DNA from: Rhodoferax sp.
Lineage (GTDB): Bacteria; Pseudomonadota; Gammaproteobacteria; Burkholderiales; Burkholderiaceae_C
Assembly (NCBI GenBank): GCA_020048255.1
Contig: JAIFMR010000232.1
Coordinates: forward strand, 1 to 11,064
Length of the DNA: 11,064 nt
Direction of reading: 5' to 3'
The translations under genes were made by a program, and so were the position numbers. The notes under the pieces were generated by a model, which saw only the letters and a program-made list of their open reading frames with translations, searched no databases and was not told where the DNA came from. Each line of letters opens with the position of its first letter. The first letter of the stretch is position 1. This document shows positions 5,910-11,064 of the stretch, one piece after another.

Positions 5910-6380
5910 TTAGGCACCAAACACGCCAATCAACGCGCTCGTCATCACTAGGTAACGTGCCAGTTTGCCCACTGCCATGTACGCCAGACACGGCCAGAAC
6001 GGAAGTTTGAGCCAGCCCGCAACCGCACACAGGGGGTCGCCCACCACGGGCAACCAGGCCAGCAGGCAGGCTTTGGGGCCAAGCTTCTCCAGCCATTCCA
6101 GGGCGCGTAAGTGGTGTTGAGAATGCTGGTGGCGCTCAACGACTTTGTGCGAGGCCAGCCCCATCCACCAGCTCACGGCGCCCCCTAGGGTATTGCCCAG
6201 GGTGGCCACCCCAATGGCCGGCCAAAACAAATGCGGGTTGAGCTTGATCAGGCCGAACACGGCGGGTTCCGAGCCCATCGGCAACAGGGTGGCCGACAAA
6301 AAAGACACCACAAACACGCTGCTGAGCCCAAATTGGGGCAGGGCAAGCCAATTGAGCAGGGGTTCGAGCCAGGAGTCCAT
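5910..6380 (-). CDS. yqaA: YqaA-type inner-membrane protein (DedA-related)
   Basis: This 156-residue membrane protein has the features of the YqaA group (COG1238), which is related to DedA. It has an N-terminal hydrophobic segment (about 18-38) with SATLLPMGSEP, a GNTLGG motif (62-67) followed by an amphipathic helix, then LAWLPVVGDPLC (107-118) and a final membrane helix (about 133-154). E. coli YqaA is about 142 residues. No enzymatic function is established for the group; DedA relatives act as lipid-flipping or transport-like membrane proteins. The ATG has no Shine-Dalgarno sequence and a good TATACT lies 9 bases upstream. It is divergent from dusB and convergent with ychF. Confidence 0.85.
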   Translation of the reverse strand: MDSWLEPLLNWLALPQFGLSSVFVVSFLSATLLPMGSEPAVFGLIKLNPHLFWPAIGVATLGNTLGGAVSWWMGLASHKVVERHQHSQHHLRALEWLEKLGPKACLLAWLPVVGDPLCAVAGWLKLPFWPCLAYMAVGKLARYLVMTSALIGVFGA

Positions 6381-6389
6381 GAGGCACCG

Positions 6390-6395
6390 AGTATA
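6390..6395 (-). promoter_or_regulatory. Candidate -10 box (TATACT) of the yqaA-type gene
   Basis: TATACT on the minus strand matches the -10 consensus at five of six positions and ends 9 bases before the ATG at 6380. It would give a leader of only about 2-3 bases. No convincing -35 box is seen. Confidence 0.3.
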
Positions 6396-6480
6396 GGAAG
6401 CGCCTGGGATTCAACCCTTTGCCAAGGGCATGTGTTTTTGCCGGTGACAAGTTTTGCCACTTGCCGCTTTTTTAGGCAGT

Positions 6481-6486
6481 TAGAAT
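6481..6486 (+). promoter_or_regulatory. Candidate -10 box (TAGAAT) of the dusB-fis operon
   Basis: TAGAAT differs from TATAAT at one position and would start a transcript about 90 bases before the dusB ATG at 6583. TTGCCA (6454-6459) and TTGCCG (6461-6466) are possible -35 boxes, but their spacings of 21 and 14 bases are poor. Confidence 0.3.
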
Positions 6487-6582
6487 CTGCGACCTCACCA
6501 CCACACCAGCCCGCCAGCCCAAGCAGACTGACTTCCCGCAACGGTGAGTGCCCCATTTTTTGGTCAGCTTCCTTCCGTCTGC

Positions 6583-7629
6583 ATGAACATCGGCCCCTAT
6601 TTATTGCCCAACGCTTACTTTGTTGCCCCCATGGCGGGGGTGACCGACAGGCCGTTTCGCCAGCTGTGCAAGCGATTGGGTGCGGGTTATGCGGTGAGCG
6701 AAATGGTGACCAGTCGGCCTGATTTGCAAGACACGCCCAAAACCTTGCGGCGCGCCAACCATGCCGGTGAGCCGGGACTGATTGCGGTGCAGATTGCCGG
6801 TACCGAGCCGCAGATGATGGCTGACGCTGCGCGTTTCAACATCGACCGCGGTGCCCAGGTCATCGACATCAACATGGGTTGTCCTGCCAAAAAGGTGTGC
6901 AACAAGTGGGCCGGTTCGGCCTTGATGCAAGACGAGCGACTGGCCCTGGACATTGTGGGCGCCGTGGTGCAAGCCTGTGCCCCCCAAGGTGTGCCTGTGA
7001 CCCTGAAGATGCGCACTGGCTGGTGCCAGGCACACAAAAACGCCGTGCAGCTGGCGCGGTTGGCCCAGGACGCAGGGGTGCAAATGATCACCGTGCATGG
7101 TCGCACCCGTGAGCAGGGCTACAAAGGCCAAGCGGAATATGACACAGTGGCCGCAGTCAAGGCTGCTGTGCGGGTGCCCGTGGTGGCCAATGGTGACATC
7201 ACCAGCCCCCATAAAGTGCGCGACGTGTTGGCTGCTACCGGGGCCGACGCGGTGATGATTGGCCGCGCAGCGCAGGGCAGCCCCTGGATTTTTCGGGACA
7301 TTGCGCATTTCATGGCCACCGGGTCGCTGTTGGCGCCGCCGCTGGTGGCAGAAGTCAAACAGCTGCTGCTGGAACACCTGGAAGACCATTACGCGCTATA
7401 TGGTGACTTTGCCGGCGTGCGCACGGCCCGCAAGCACATTGGCTGGTACGTCAAGTCACTGCCGGGCGGGGAAGCCTTTCGCCAACACATGAACACGCTG
7501 GAGGACTGCCAGCCGCAGTTGGCGGCCGTGGCCGATTTTTTTGACGAATTACATCAGCGCATGGACCGCTTGCCCGTGCCTAAAACCTATAACGACAACC
7601 ATCTTCTGGATTTGGAGACAACACCATGA
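6583..7629 (+). CDS. dusB: tRNA-dihydrouridine synthase B
   Basis: From the ATG at 6583 the protein has 348 residues and begins MNIGPYLLPNAYFVAPMAG, which aligns from residue 1 with E. coli DusB. A GTG at 6544 would add 13 unsupported residues. The fold is an FMN-binding TIM barrel. Visible motifs are APMAGVTDRPFR (15-26), NMGCPAKKV (97-105) with the catalytic acid Cys100, LKMRTGW (141-147), VHGRTREQGYKG (171-182), NGDI (203-206) and GRAAQG (227-232). A helical C-terminal tRNA-binding domain follows. The enzyme reduces uridine to dihydrouridine in the tRNA D-loop using NADPH. Its stop overlaps the fis start (ATGA), the classic dusB-fis arrangement of proteobacteria. Confidence 0.96.
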   Translation: MNIGPYLLPNAYFVAPMAGVTDRPFRQLCKRLGAGYAVSEMVTSRPDLQDTPKTLRRANHAGEPGLIAVQIAGTEPQMMADAARFNIDRGAQVIDINMGCPAKKVCNKWAGSALMQDERLALDIVGAVVQACAPQGVPVTLKMRTGWCQAHKNAVQLARLAQDAGVQMITVHGRTREQGYKGQAEYDTVAAVKAAVRVPVVANGDITSPHKVRDVLAATGADAVMIGRAAQGSPWIFRDIAHFMATGSLLAPPLVAEVKQLLLEHLEDHYALYGDFAGVRTARKHIGWYVKSLPGGEAFRQHMNTLEDCQPQLAAVADFFDELHQRMDRLPVPKTYNDNHLLDLETTP

Positions 7630-7862
7630 AACCCATGCACATCGCAGAATGTGTGCGCAGCAACCTGGAGAGTTACCTGTGTGACCTCGGGGGGAGTGAG
7701 CCCGACGGCATGTACGACATGCTGATCAACGTGGTTGAAAAGCCGCTGTTGGAGATGGTCATGCTGCGTACCGACAACAACCAGTCCAAAGCCGCGCAAT
7801 GGCTGGGTCTCAACCGCAACACGCTGCGCAAGAAGCTGCTCGAGCACAAGCTCATCGATTAG
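7626..7862 (+). CDS. fis: Fis family nucleoid-associated DNA-binding protein
   Basis: This 78-residue protein is shorter than the 98 residues of E. coli Fis, as is usual in betaproteobacteria. Helices for dimerisation occupy about 28-48 (MYDMLINVVEKPLLEMVML). The helix-turn-helix is NNQSKAAQWLGLNRNTLRKK (51-70). Fis bends DNA as a dimer and tunes rRNA and growth-phase genes. The start at 7626 overlaps the dusB stop as ATGA and has GGAG 8 bases upstream; a second ATG three codons later is possible. The longer beta-hairpin arm of the enteric protein appears reduced here. It is followed by a repeat copy and then purH. Confidence 0.95.
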   Translation: MKPMHIAECVRSNLESYLCDLGGSEPDGMYDMLINVVEKPLLEMVMLRTDNNQSKAAQWLGLNRNTLRKKLLEHKLID

Positions 7863-7867
7863 TGAAA

Positions 7868-7908
7868 AAATAGCCTCCAGCCCTTATGCTGCCTGCGTCA
7901 ATAGCTCA
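7868..7908 (+). repeat. Intergenic repeat, copy 2 (between fis and purH)
   Basis: The segment AAATAGCCTCCAGCCCTTATG and the later CTGCGTCAATAGCT match the pattern of the copies at 5854-5899 and 10813-10856, in the same orientation. It fills half of the 81-bp fis-purH gap. A run of five T follows at 7910-7915, so it might work as an attenuator or weak terminator, but no strong GC-rich stem is present. Confidence 0.55.
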
Positions 7909-7943
7909 TCTTTTTATACCTTAACTGCCACACTCAACTCATC

Positions 7944-9539
7944 ATGAACGCACTTATTTCTGTCTCTGACAAAACCGGTATTGTTGAATTTGCCCAAGCC
8001 TTGCATGCCCTGGGCATCAAGCTTCTGTCCACTGGCGGCACGGCCAAACTGCTGGCGGACCAAGGCTTGCCAGTGACGGAAGTCGCCGAACTCACGGGGT
8101 TCCCGGAGATGCTTGATGGCCGCGTTAAAACCCTGCACCCCAAGGTGCATGGCGGCTTGCTGGCGCGCCGGGACCTGCCCGAGCACATGGCCGCGCTGAA
8201 GGCCCACGCCATTGACACCATTGACCTGCTGGTGGTCAATCTTTACCCGTTTGAATCCACGGTGGCCAAAACCGGCTGCACCCTGGAAGATGCCATTGAA
8301 AACATCGACATTGGTGGCCCAGCCATGGTGCGCAGTGCCGCCAAAAACTGGAAAGACGTGGGTGTGATCACCGATGCATCGCAATACGCGCAAGTGCTGG
8401 CTGAGCTCAAGACAGGAGGTCAACTCACCCAAAAGACCAAGTTTGCCTTGTCGGTAGCGGCGTTCAATCGCATCAGCCAGTACGACGGCGCCATCAGCGA
8501 CTATTTGTCGGCGGTACAGTTTGGCGACGGTGTGGTGGGCGACCAGGCCCCTAAGCTGGACTTGTTCCCCGGGCAAAGCAATGGCCGCTTCGTCAAGCTG
8601 CAAGATTTGCGCTACGGCGAAAACTCGCACCAAAGCGCCGCGCTGTACCGCGACCTGTACCCGGCACCGGGTTCATTGGTGACGGCCAAACAACTGCAGG
8701 GCAAGGAGCTCAGCTACAACAACATCGCCGATGCCGACGCCGCCTGGGAATGCGTCAAGAGTTTCGACACACCGGCGTGCGTCATCGTCAAACACGCCAA
8801 CCCCTGTGGTGTGGCGATGGGCGCCGACGCATTGGAAGCCTACAGCAAGGCCTTTCAGACCGACCCGACCTCGGCATTTGGTGGCATTATTGCCCTCAAC
8901 TGCACGCTGGACGAGCGTGGAGCACTACAAATTTCAAAGCAGTTTGTGGAGGTGTTGATGGCCCCGGCGTTCACGCCTGAAGCGCTGGAAGTCTTCAAGT
9001 CCAAGGTCAACGTACGCATTTTGCAGCTGGATTTGCCCCAGGGCGGCACCAGCGACTGGGACAAGGGCCGCAATGCCGTCGATATCAAGCGTGTGGGGTC
9101 CGGCCTGCTGATGCAAACCGCTGACAACCATGAGTTGACCCTGGCTGACCTCAAGGTCGTGACCCGGGTGCAGCCCACGTCCGAGCAGTTGCAAGACCTG
9201 TTGTTCGCCTGGAAGATCGGCAAGTTCGTCAAGAGCAACGCCATTGTGTTTTGCAAAGGCGGCATGACCATGGGCGTAGGTGCGGGCCAGATGAGCCGCC
9301 TGGACTCGGCGCGTATTGCCAGCATCAAGGCCGAACACGCCGGTTTGAGCCTGAAAGGCACGGCAGTCGCCAGCGACGCGTTCTTCCCGTTCCGTGACGG
9401 CCTGGATGTGGTGGTGGATGCCGGCGCCAGCAGCGTGATTCAGCCCGGTGGCTCGATGCGCGATCAGGAGGTCATCGACGCCGCCAACGAGCGTGGCGTG
9501 GCCATGGTGTTCTCAGGGGTGAGGCATTTCAGGCATTGA
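7944..9539 (+). CDS. purH: Bifunctional AICAR formyltransferase/IMP cyclohydrolase
   Basis: This 531-residue protein has the usual PurH length. The N-terminal IMP cyclohydrolase domain (about 1-150) shows ISVSDKTG, LLSTGGTA (28-35) and GRVKTLHPKVHGG (59-71). The formyltransferase domain follows, with LRYGENSHQ (222-230) and the catalytic pair Lys283-His284 in VKHANPCG. Later come AFGGIIALN (311-319), KSNAIVF (430-436) and the canonical end RHFRH. It catalyses the last two steps of IMP synthesis using 10-formyltetrahydrofolate. The start aligns with the first conserved strand and has no strong Shine-Dalgarno sequence. It follows fis on the same strand after 81 bases and may share the dusB-fis transcript in part. 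Confidence 0.98.
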   Translation: MNALISVSDKTGIVEFAQALHALGIKLLSTGGTAKLLADQGLPVTEVAELTGFPEMLDGRVKTLHPKVHGGLLARRDLPEHMAALKAHAIDTIDLLVVNLYPFESTVAKTGCTLEDAIENIDIGGPAMVRSAAKNWKDVGVITDASQYAQVLAELKTGGQLTQKTKFALSVAAFNRISQYDGAISDYLSAVQFGDGVVGDQAPKLDLFPGQSNGRFVKLQDLRYGENSHQSAALYRDLYPAPGSLVTAKQLQGKELSYNNIADADAAWECVKSFDTPACVIVKHANPCGVAMGADALEAYSKAFQTDPTSAFGGIIALNCTLDERGALQISKQFVEVLMAPAFTPEALEVFKSKVNVRILQLDLPQGGTSDWDKGRNAVDIKRVGSGLLMQTADNHELTLADLKVVTRVQPTSEQLQDLLFAWKIGKFVKSNAIVFCKGGMTMGVGAGQMSRLDSARIASIKAEHAGLSLKGTAVASDAFFPFRDGLDVVVDAGASSVIQPGGSMRDQEVIDAANERGVAMVFSGVRHFRH

Positions 9540-9771
9540 GTTGGATGGTTTGAAGGGCTGAGGCCTGATCTCTTAGGTAGAAGCAGGATCAGTCCTGCGT
9601 CCGCGGGTGGCAGAGGATGGGTTTTGGTGGCGGCCTCATACTGTCAAAGGCCCAGAAATCGACCGCCACCCCAGCCCTTGCCCTGCGGGTATGCAGCGGT
9701 TGTTGCTATCGCTTGGGGCCAGTTGGGGGTATTCGCCAAAGCCTGGTGTCGGGCAAAACGCTGGGCCACGC
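9540..9771. other. Intergenic region after purH
   Basis: This 232-bp gap has no coding frame I believe. The only structure seen is a perfect 6-bp hairpin, GCAGGA-TCAG-TCCTGC at 9583-9598, overlapping an inverted CTGATC/GATCAG pair. It lies 43 bases after the purH stop but has no T tract, so it is not a standard intrinsic terminator. Confidence 0.5.
9583..9598 (+). other. Small hairpin downstream of purH
   Basis: GCAGGA pairs perfectly with TCCTGC around a TCAG loop. The absence of following T residues argues against a Rho-independent terminator. It may stabilise the purH transcript end. Confidence 0.3.
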
Positions 9772-9981
9772 TCAATCCTTGAGGCTCACCCCCAGGATAT
9801 CCAGCTTCTTTGCATACGAGTCGCTGCGTTTTGTTGCCTTTGCAGCTGTTTCGGTGGCCGCTTGGACTGCCTTGGGCCCTTTTTGCGCAGCAGCTTTGAT
9901 CAATCCGAACTTGTGAGCAGCATCTGCTTGCGCCCGCTTGAAAGTGGCGATGAGTTCGGCATGGGCAACGGATGGATTCAT
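9772..9981 (-). CDS. Small Ala/Lys-rich helical protein, unknown function
   Basis: From the ATG at 9981 the protein has 69 residues (MNPSVAHAELIATFKRAQAD...). GGGAG lies 5 bases before this ATG, so it is preferred to upstream in-frame starts. The sequence is rich in alanine and lysine, with no Cys or Trp and hardly any glycine, and should form amphipathic helices. The stretch at about 28-57 is basic and repetitive (KAAAQKGPKAVQAA, then TAAKATKRSD). It resembles short phasin-like or histone-H1-tail-like proteins in composition only; I do not assign it to a family. Its neighbours are purH (convergent) and another unknown gene upstream on the same strand. Confidence 0.6.
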   Translation of the reverse strand: MNPSVAHAELIATFKRAQADAAHKFGLIKAAAQKGPKAVQAATETAAKATKRSDSYAKKLDILGVSLKD

Positions 9982-10114
9982 AGGAACTCCCATATCTAAT
10001 AGCCCTATTTTCTGCGCTCTTTCGCACCCAGCGCTTGGAAGGCAGGATGACGCCATTGGTCTTCGAAGAATTGGTTTTAAACGGTGGACAAGCCATAAAT
10101 TAGCGTCATTACCC

Positions 10115-10528
10115 TTAAAGTTTGACGTTAGTGCGAAGCAATGCTGTTCTCAATTCGCGAATAGCAGGTTTTGAAACATCCACATTTTGAACAGCCAGGT
10201 CGAACGGTGAGCCTGGCCTGATGCTGGTTGGCAGCACCTTTTTTACAGGATTCGCAGTGGGGTACGTGCCCTGACCCGGACACATGCGAACGGAAAACCC
10301 GAATTCTTCGAGTACGCCTTTCGAATACAACTCAGCCAATTGTTGAAACGTCACGAAGGCTGAGCGTTTAACTTCTTTGAACCCTGGCTCACTGATGTCA
10401 CGAACGATTTCGAATTTACCAAGCGTATCTCGCTGCGTGTTGGTAAACGGATGCAGCACGAAAGTCTGACGAACCCCATTCTTTTTGGACACCAGAGTGT
10501 GCTCGACGGCGATATCAGTTAACAGCAT
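10115..10528 (-). CDS. Hypothetical protein, 137 residues, not recognised
   Basis: The ATG at 10528 is preceded by AGAGG at a spacing of about 8 bases (AGAGGAAAACAAT-ATG). The frame stays open further upstream to 10795, but that extension crosses a terminator stem and has no better start, so I reject it. The protein starts MLLTDIAVEHTLVSKKNG and looks soluble and mixed alpha/beta. It has one Cys (83, in RMCPGQGTYP), a proline- and glycine-rich middle (about 84-108) and a C-terminal helix (about 120-133). No signal peptide, membrane segment or known motif is seen. AT content is somewhat higher than in the housekeeping genes around it. A terminator between it and hemL marks it as a separate unit. 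Confidence 0.6.
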   Translation of the reverse strand: MLLTDIAVEHTLVSKKNGVRQTFVLHPFTNTQRDTLGKFEIVRDISEPGFKEVKRSAFVTFQQLAELYSKGVLEEFGFSVRMCPGQGTYPTANPVKKVLPTSIRPGSPFDLAVQNVDVSKPAIRELRTALLRTNVKL

Positions 10529-10852
10529 ATTGTTTTCCTCTTTTATAAGCCACAGCTTGCCAAACCGCATCAGCCGCGATCCCCCCCAAAGTCCCAGATC
10601 ATGTTTTTTCAAACCAAGCCACTGGGGAACCGATGCCCCTTGAGATGCGAAGTGCTCGACATGGGCAACCCTCACACTGAGGGCAAGGACTTTAACTGAA
10701 CGACAGCAAATGGCAGATCCATATTGCAGCGTGACAGACCGCATTGGGTCGGTTGAAGGCGCGTGGTGGTTTTGGCCCGCAAAAAAAGCGGCCACTGGCC
10801 GCTTTTTATATAAATAGGCTTATAGCCCTTTGGAAACCTACGCAGACAGCTA
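10529..10852. other. Intergenic region between the unknown gene and hemL
   Basis: This 324-bp gap holds the symmetric terminator (10783-10807), repeat copy 3 (10813-10856) and a minus-strand TATAAA (10542-10547) close to the start of the unknown gene. I see nothing in 10548-10780. Confidence 0.5.
10783..10807. terminator. Symmetric (bidirectional) Rho-independent terminator
   Basis: AAAAAGCGGCC and GGCCGCTTTTT form a perfect 11-bp stem around a 3-base ACT loop. The GC core is GCGGCC, with A and T tracts on either side, so it should stop transcription on both strands. It lies 45 bases beyond the hemL stop and would end the hemL transcript on the minus strand. Confidence 0.9.
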
Positions 10853-10856
10853 TTAA
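10813..10856 (+). repeat. Intergenic repeat, copy 3 (after hemL)
   Basis: AATAGGCTTATAGCCCTTTGG and then CTACGCAGACAGCTATTAA follow the same pattern as copies 1 and 2 in the same orientation. The outer AATAG/CTATT ends can pair. It touches the hemL stop codon (10853-10855) and is followed at once by the symmetric terminator. Confidence 0.55.
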
Positions 10857-11064
10857 TTCGGAAGCAATTTAAAGATCTCGCTAGCCGCACCCACCGTCGC
10901 TGCAATGTCCTCGTCGGTGTGCGCAGCACTGACAAAGCCGGCTTCGTACAGGGCAGGTGCGATGTACACGCCGCGGTCCAGCAGGCCGTGAAACAGCTGG
11001 TTGAATTTGGCGCTGTCGGTTTTCATCACCTGGCTGTAGGTGGTCGGCAGGGTGTCTAGCAAAT
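10853..11064 (-). CDS. hemL: Glutamate-1-semialdehyde 2,1-aminomutase, C-terminal end (runs off the right edge)
   Basis: The last 70 codons of a minus-strand gene are present. DTLPTTYSQVM, FHGLLDRGVYIAPALYEAGF and SAAHTDEDI match the C-terminal domain of HemL. HemL is a PLP enzyme that makes 5-aminolevulinate from glutamate-1-semialdehyde in the C5 route to haem. The PLP lysine lies outside the window. The stop TAA (10853-10855) lies inside repeat copy 3, and a strong terminator follows. Confidence 0.93.
   Translation of the reverse strand, partial: LLDTLPTTYSQVMKTDSAKFNQLFHGLLDRGVYIAPALYEAGFVSAAHTDEDIAATVGAASEIFKLLPN

Noticed and set aside
6544..6582. GTG start extending DusB by 13 residues
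   Set aside because: The ATG at 6583 aligns exactly with the start of E. coli DusB; the extension has no family support.
9982..10056. In-frame extension of the 69-residue protein to 94 residues
   Set aside because: The GGGAG site directly before the ATG at 9981 marks the likely start. The added residues are of a different, cysteine-containing composition.
9644..10096. 150-codon minus-strand frame overlapping the Ala/Lys-rich small gene
   Set aside because: It uses a different frame from the small gene, which has the better ribosome-binding site and a coherent helical composition. The translation looks random.
10529..10795. In-frame extension of the 137-residue unknown protein to 226 residues
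   Set aside because: The longer frame begins inside the stem of a strong terminator. The ATG at 10528 has its own AGAGG site.

Overview
The window looks like chromosomal DNA from a betaproteobacterium of the Comamonadaceae (Rhodoferax/Polaromonas type). This rests on the adjacent dusB-fis-purH genes, the FAD hydroxylase-dsbC-M61 peptidase cluster, the protein sequences themselves, and three copies of a short intergenic repeat of a kind I associate with that family. The assignment is by recognition, not by a search. I see no tRNA, rRNA, CRISPR array, insertion sequence or prophage.

Layout. Positions 1-2638 (minus strand) form one operon, read right to left: a UbiH/COQ6-type FAD hydroxylase, the periplasmic disulfide isomerase DsbC, and the N-terminal part of an M61 peptidase that runs off the left edge. 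Divergent from it is a small membrane-anchored rhodanese (2710-3066). Its stop codon abuts the stop codon of a membrane diguanylate cyclase (3067-3903, minus). A complete bacteriohemerythrin (3977-4402, minus) lies just upstream of the cyclase, so an O2-binding protein and a c-di-GMP synthase sit side by side on one strand. A 367-bp intergenic region (4403-4769) then leads to the GTPase-family ATPase gene ychF (4770-5855, plus). A yqaA-type membrane protein gene (5910-6380, minus) converges on ychF.

Positions 6583-9539 hold dusB-fis-purH (plus): tRNA dihydrouridine synthase, the nucleoid protein Fis (ATGA overlap with dusB) and the bifunctional last enzyme of IMP synthesis. After purH comes a gene-poor stretch with two unrecognised small minus-strand genes (9772-9981 and 10115-10528). 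A strong symmetric terminator and a repeat copy separate these from the 3' end of hemL (glutamate-1-semialdehyde aminotransferase), which runs off the right edge.

Most of the window is ordinary housekeeping sequence. The most unusual signal is a 42-bp inverted duplication: codons 33-46 of ychF recur in reverse complement, 41 of 42 bases identical, in the ychF leader 30-71 bases before the start codon. The single difference is synonymous. A second, nested stem-loop lies further upstream in the same leader. Next in interest are the hemerythrin/diguanylate cyclase pair, which resembles a split version of known fused Bhr-DGC proteins, and the two unknown small genes between purH and hemL.
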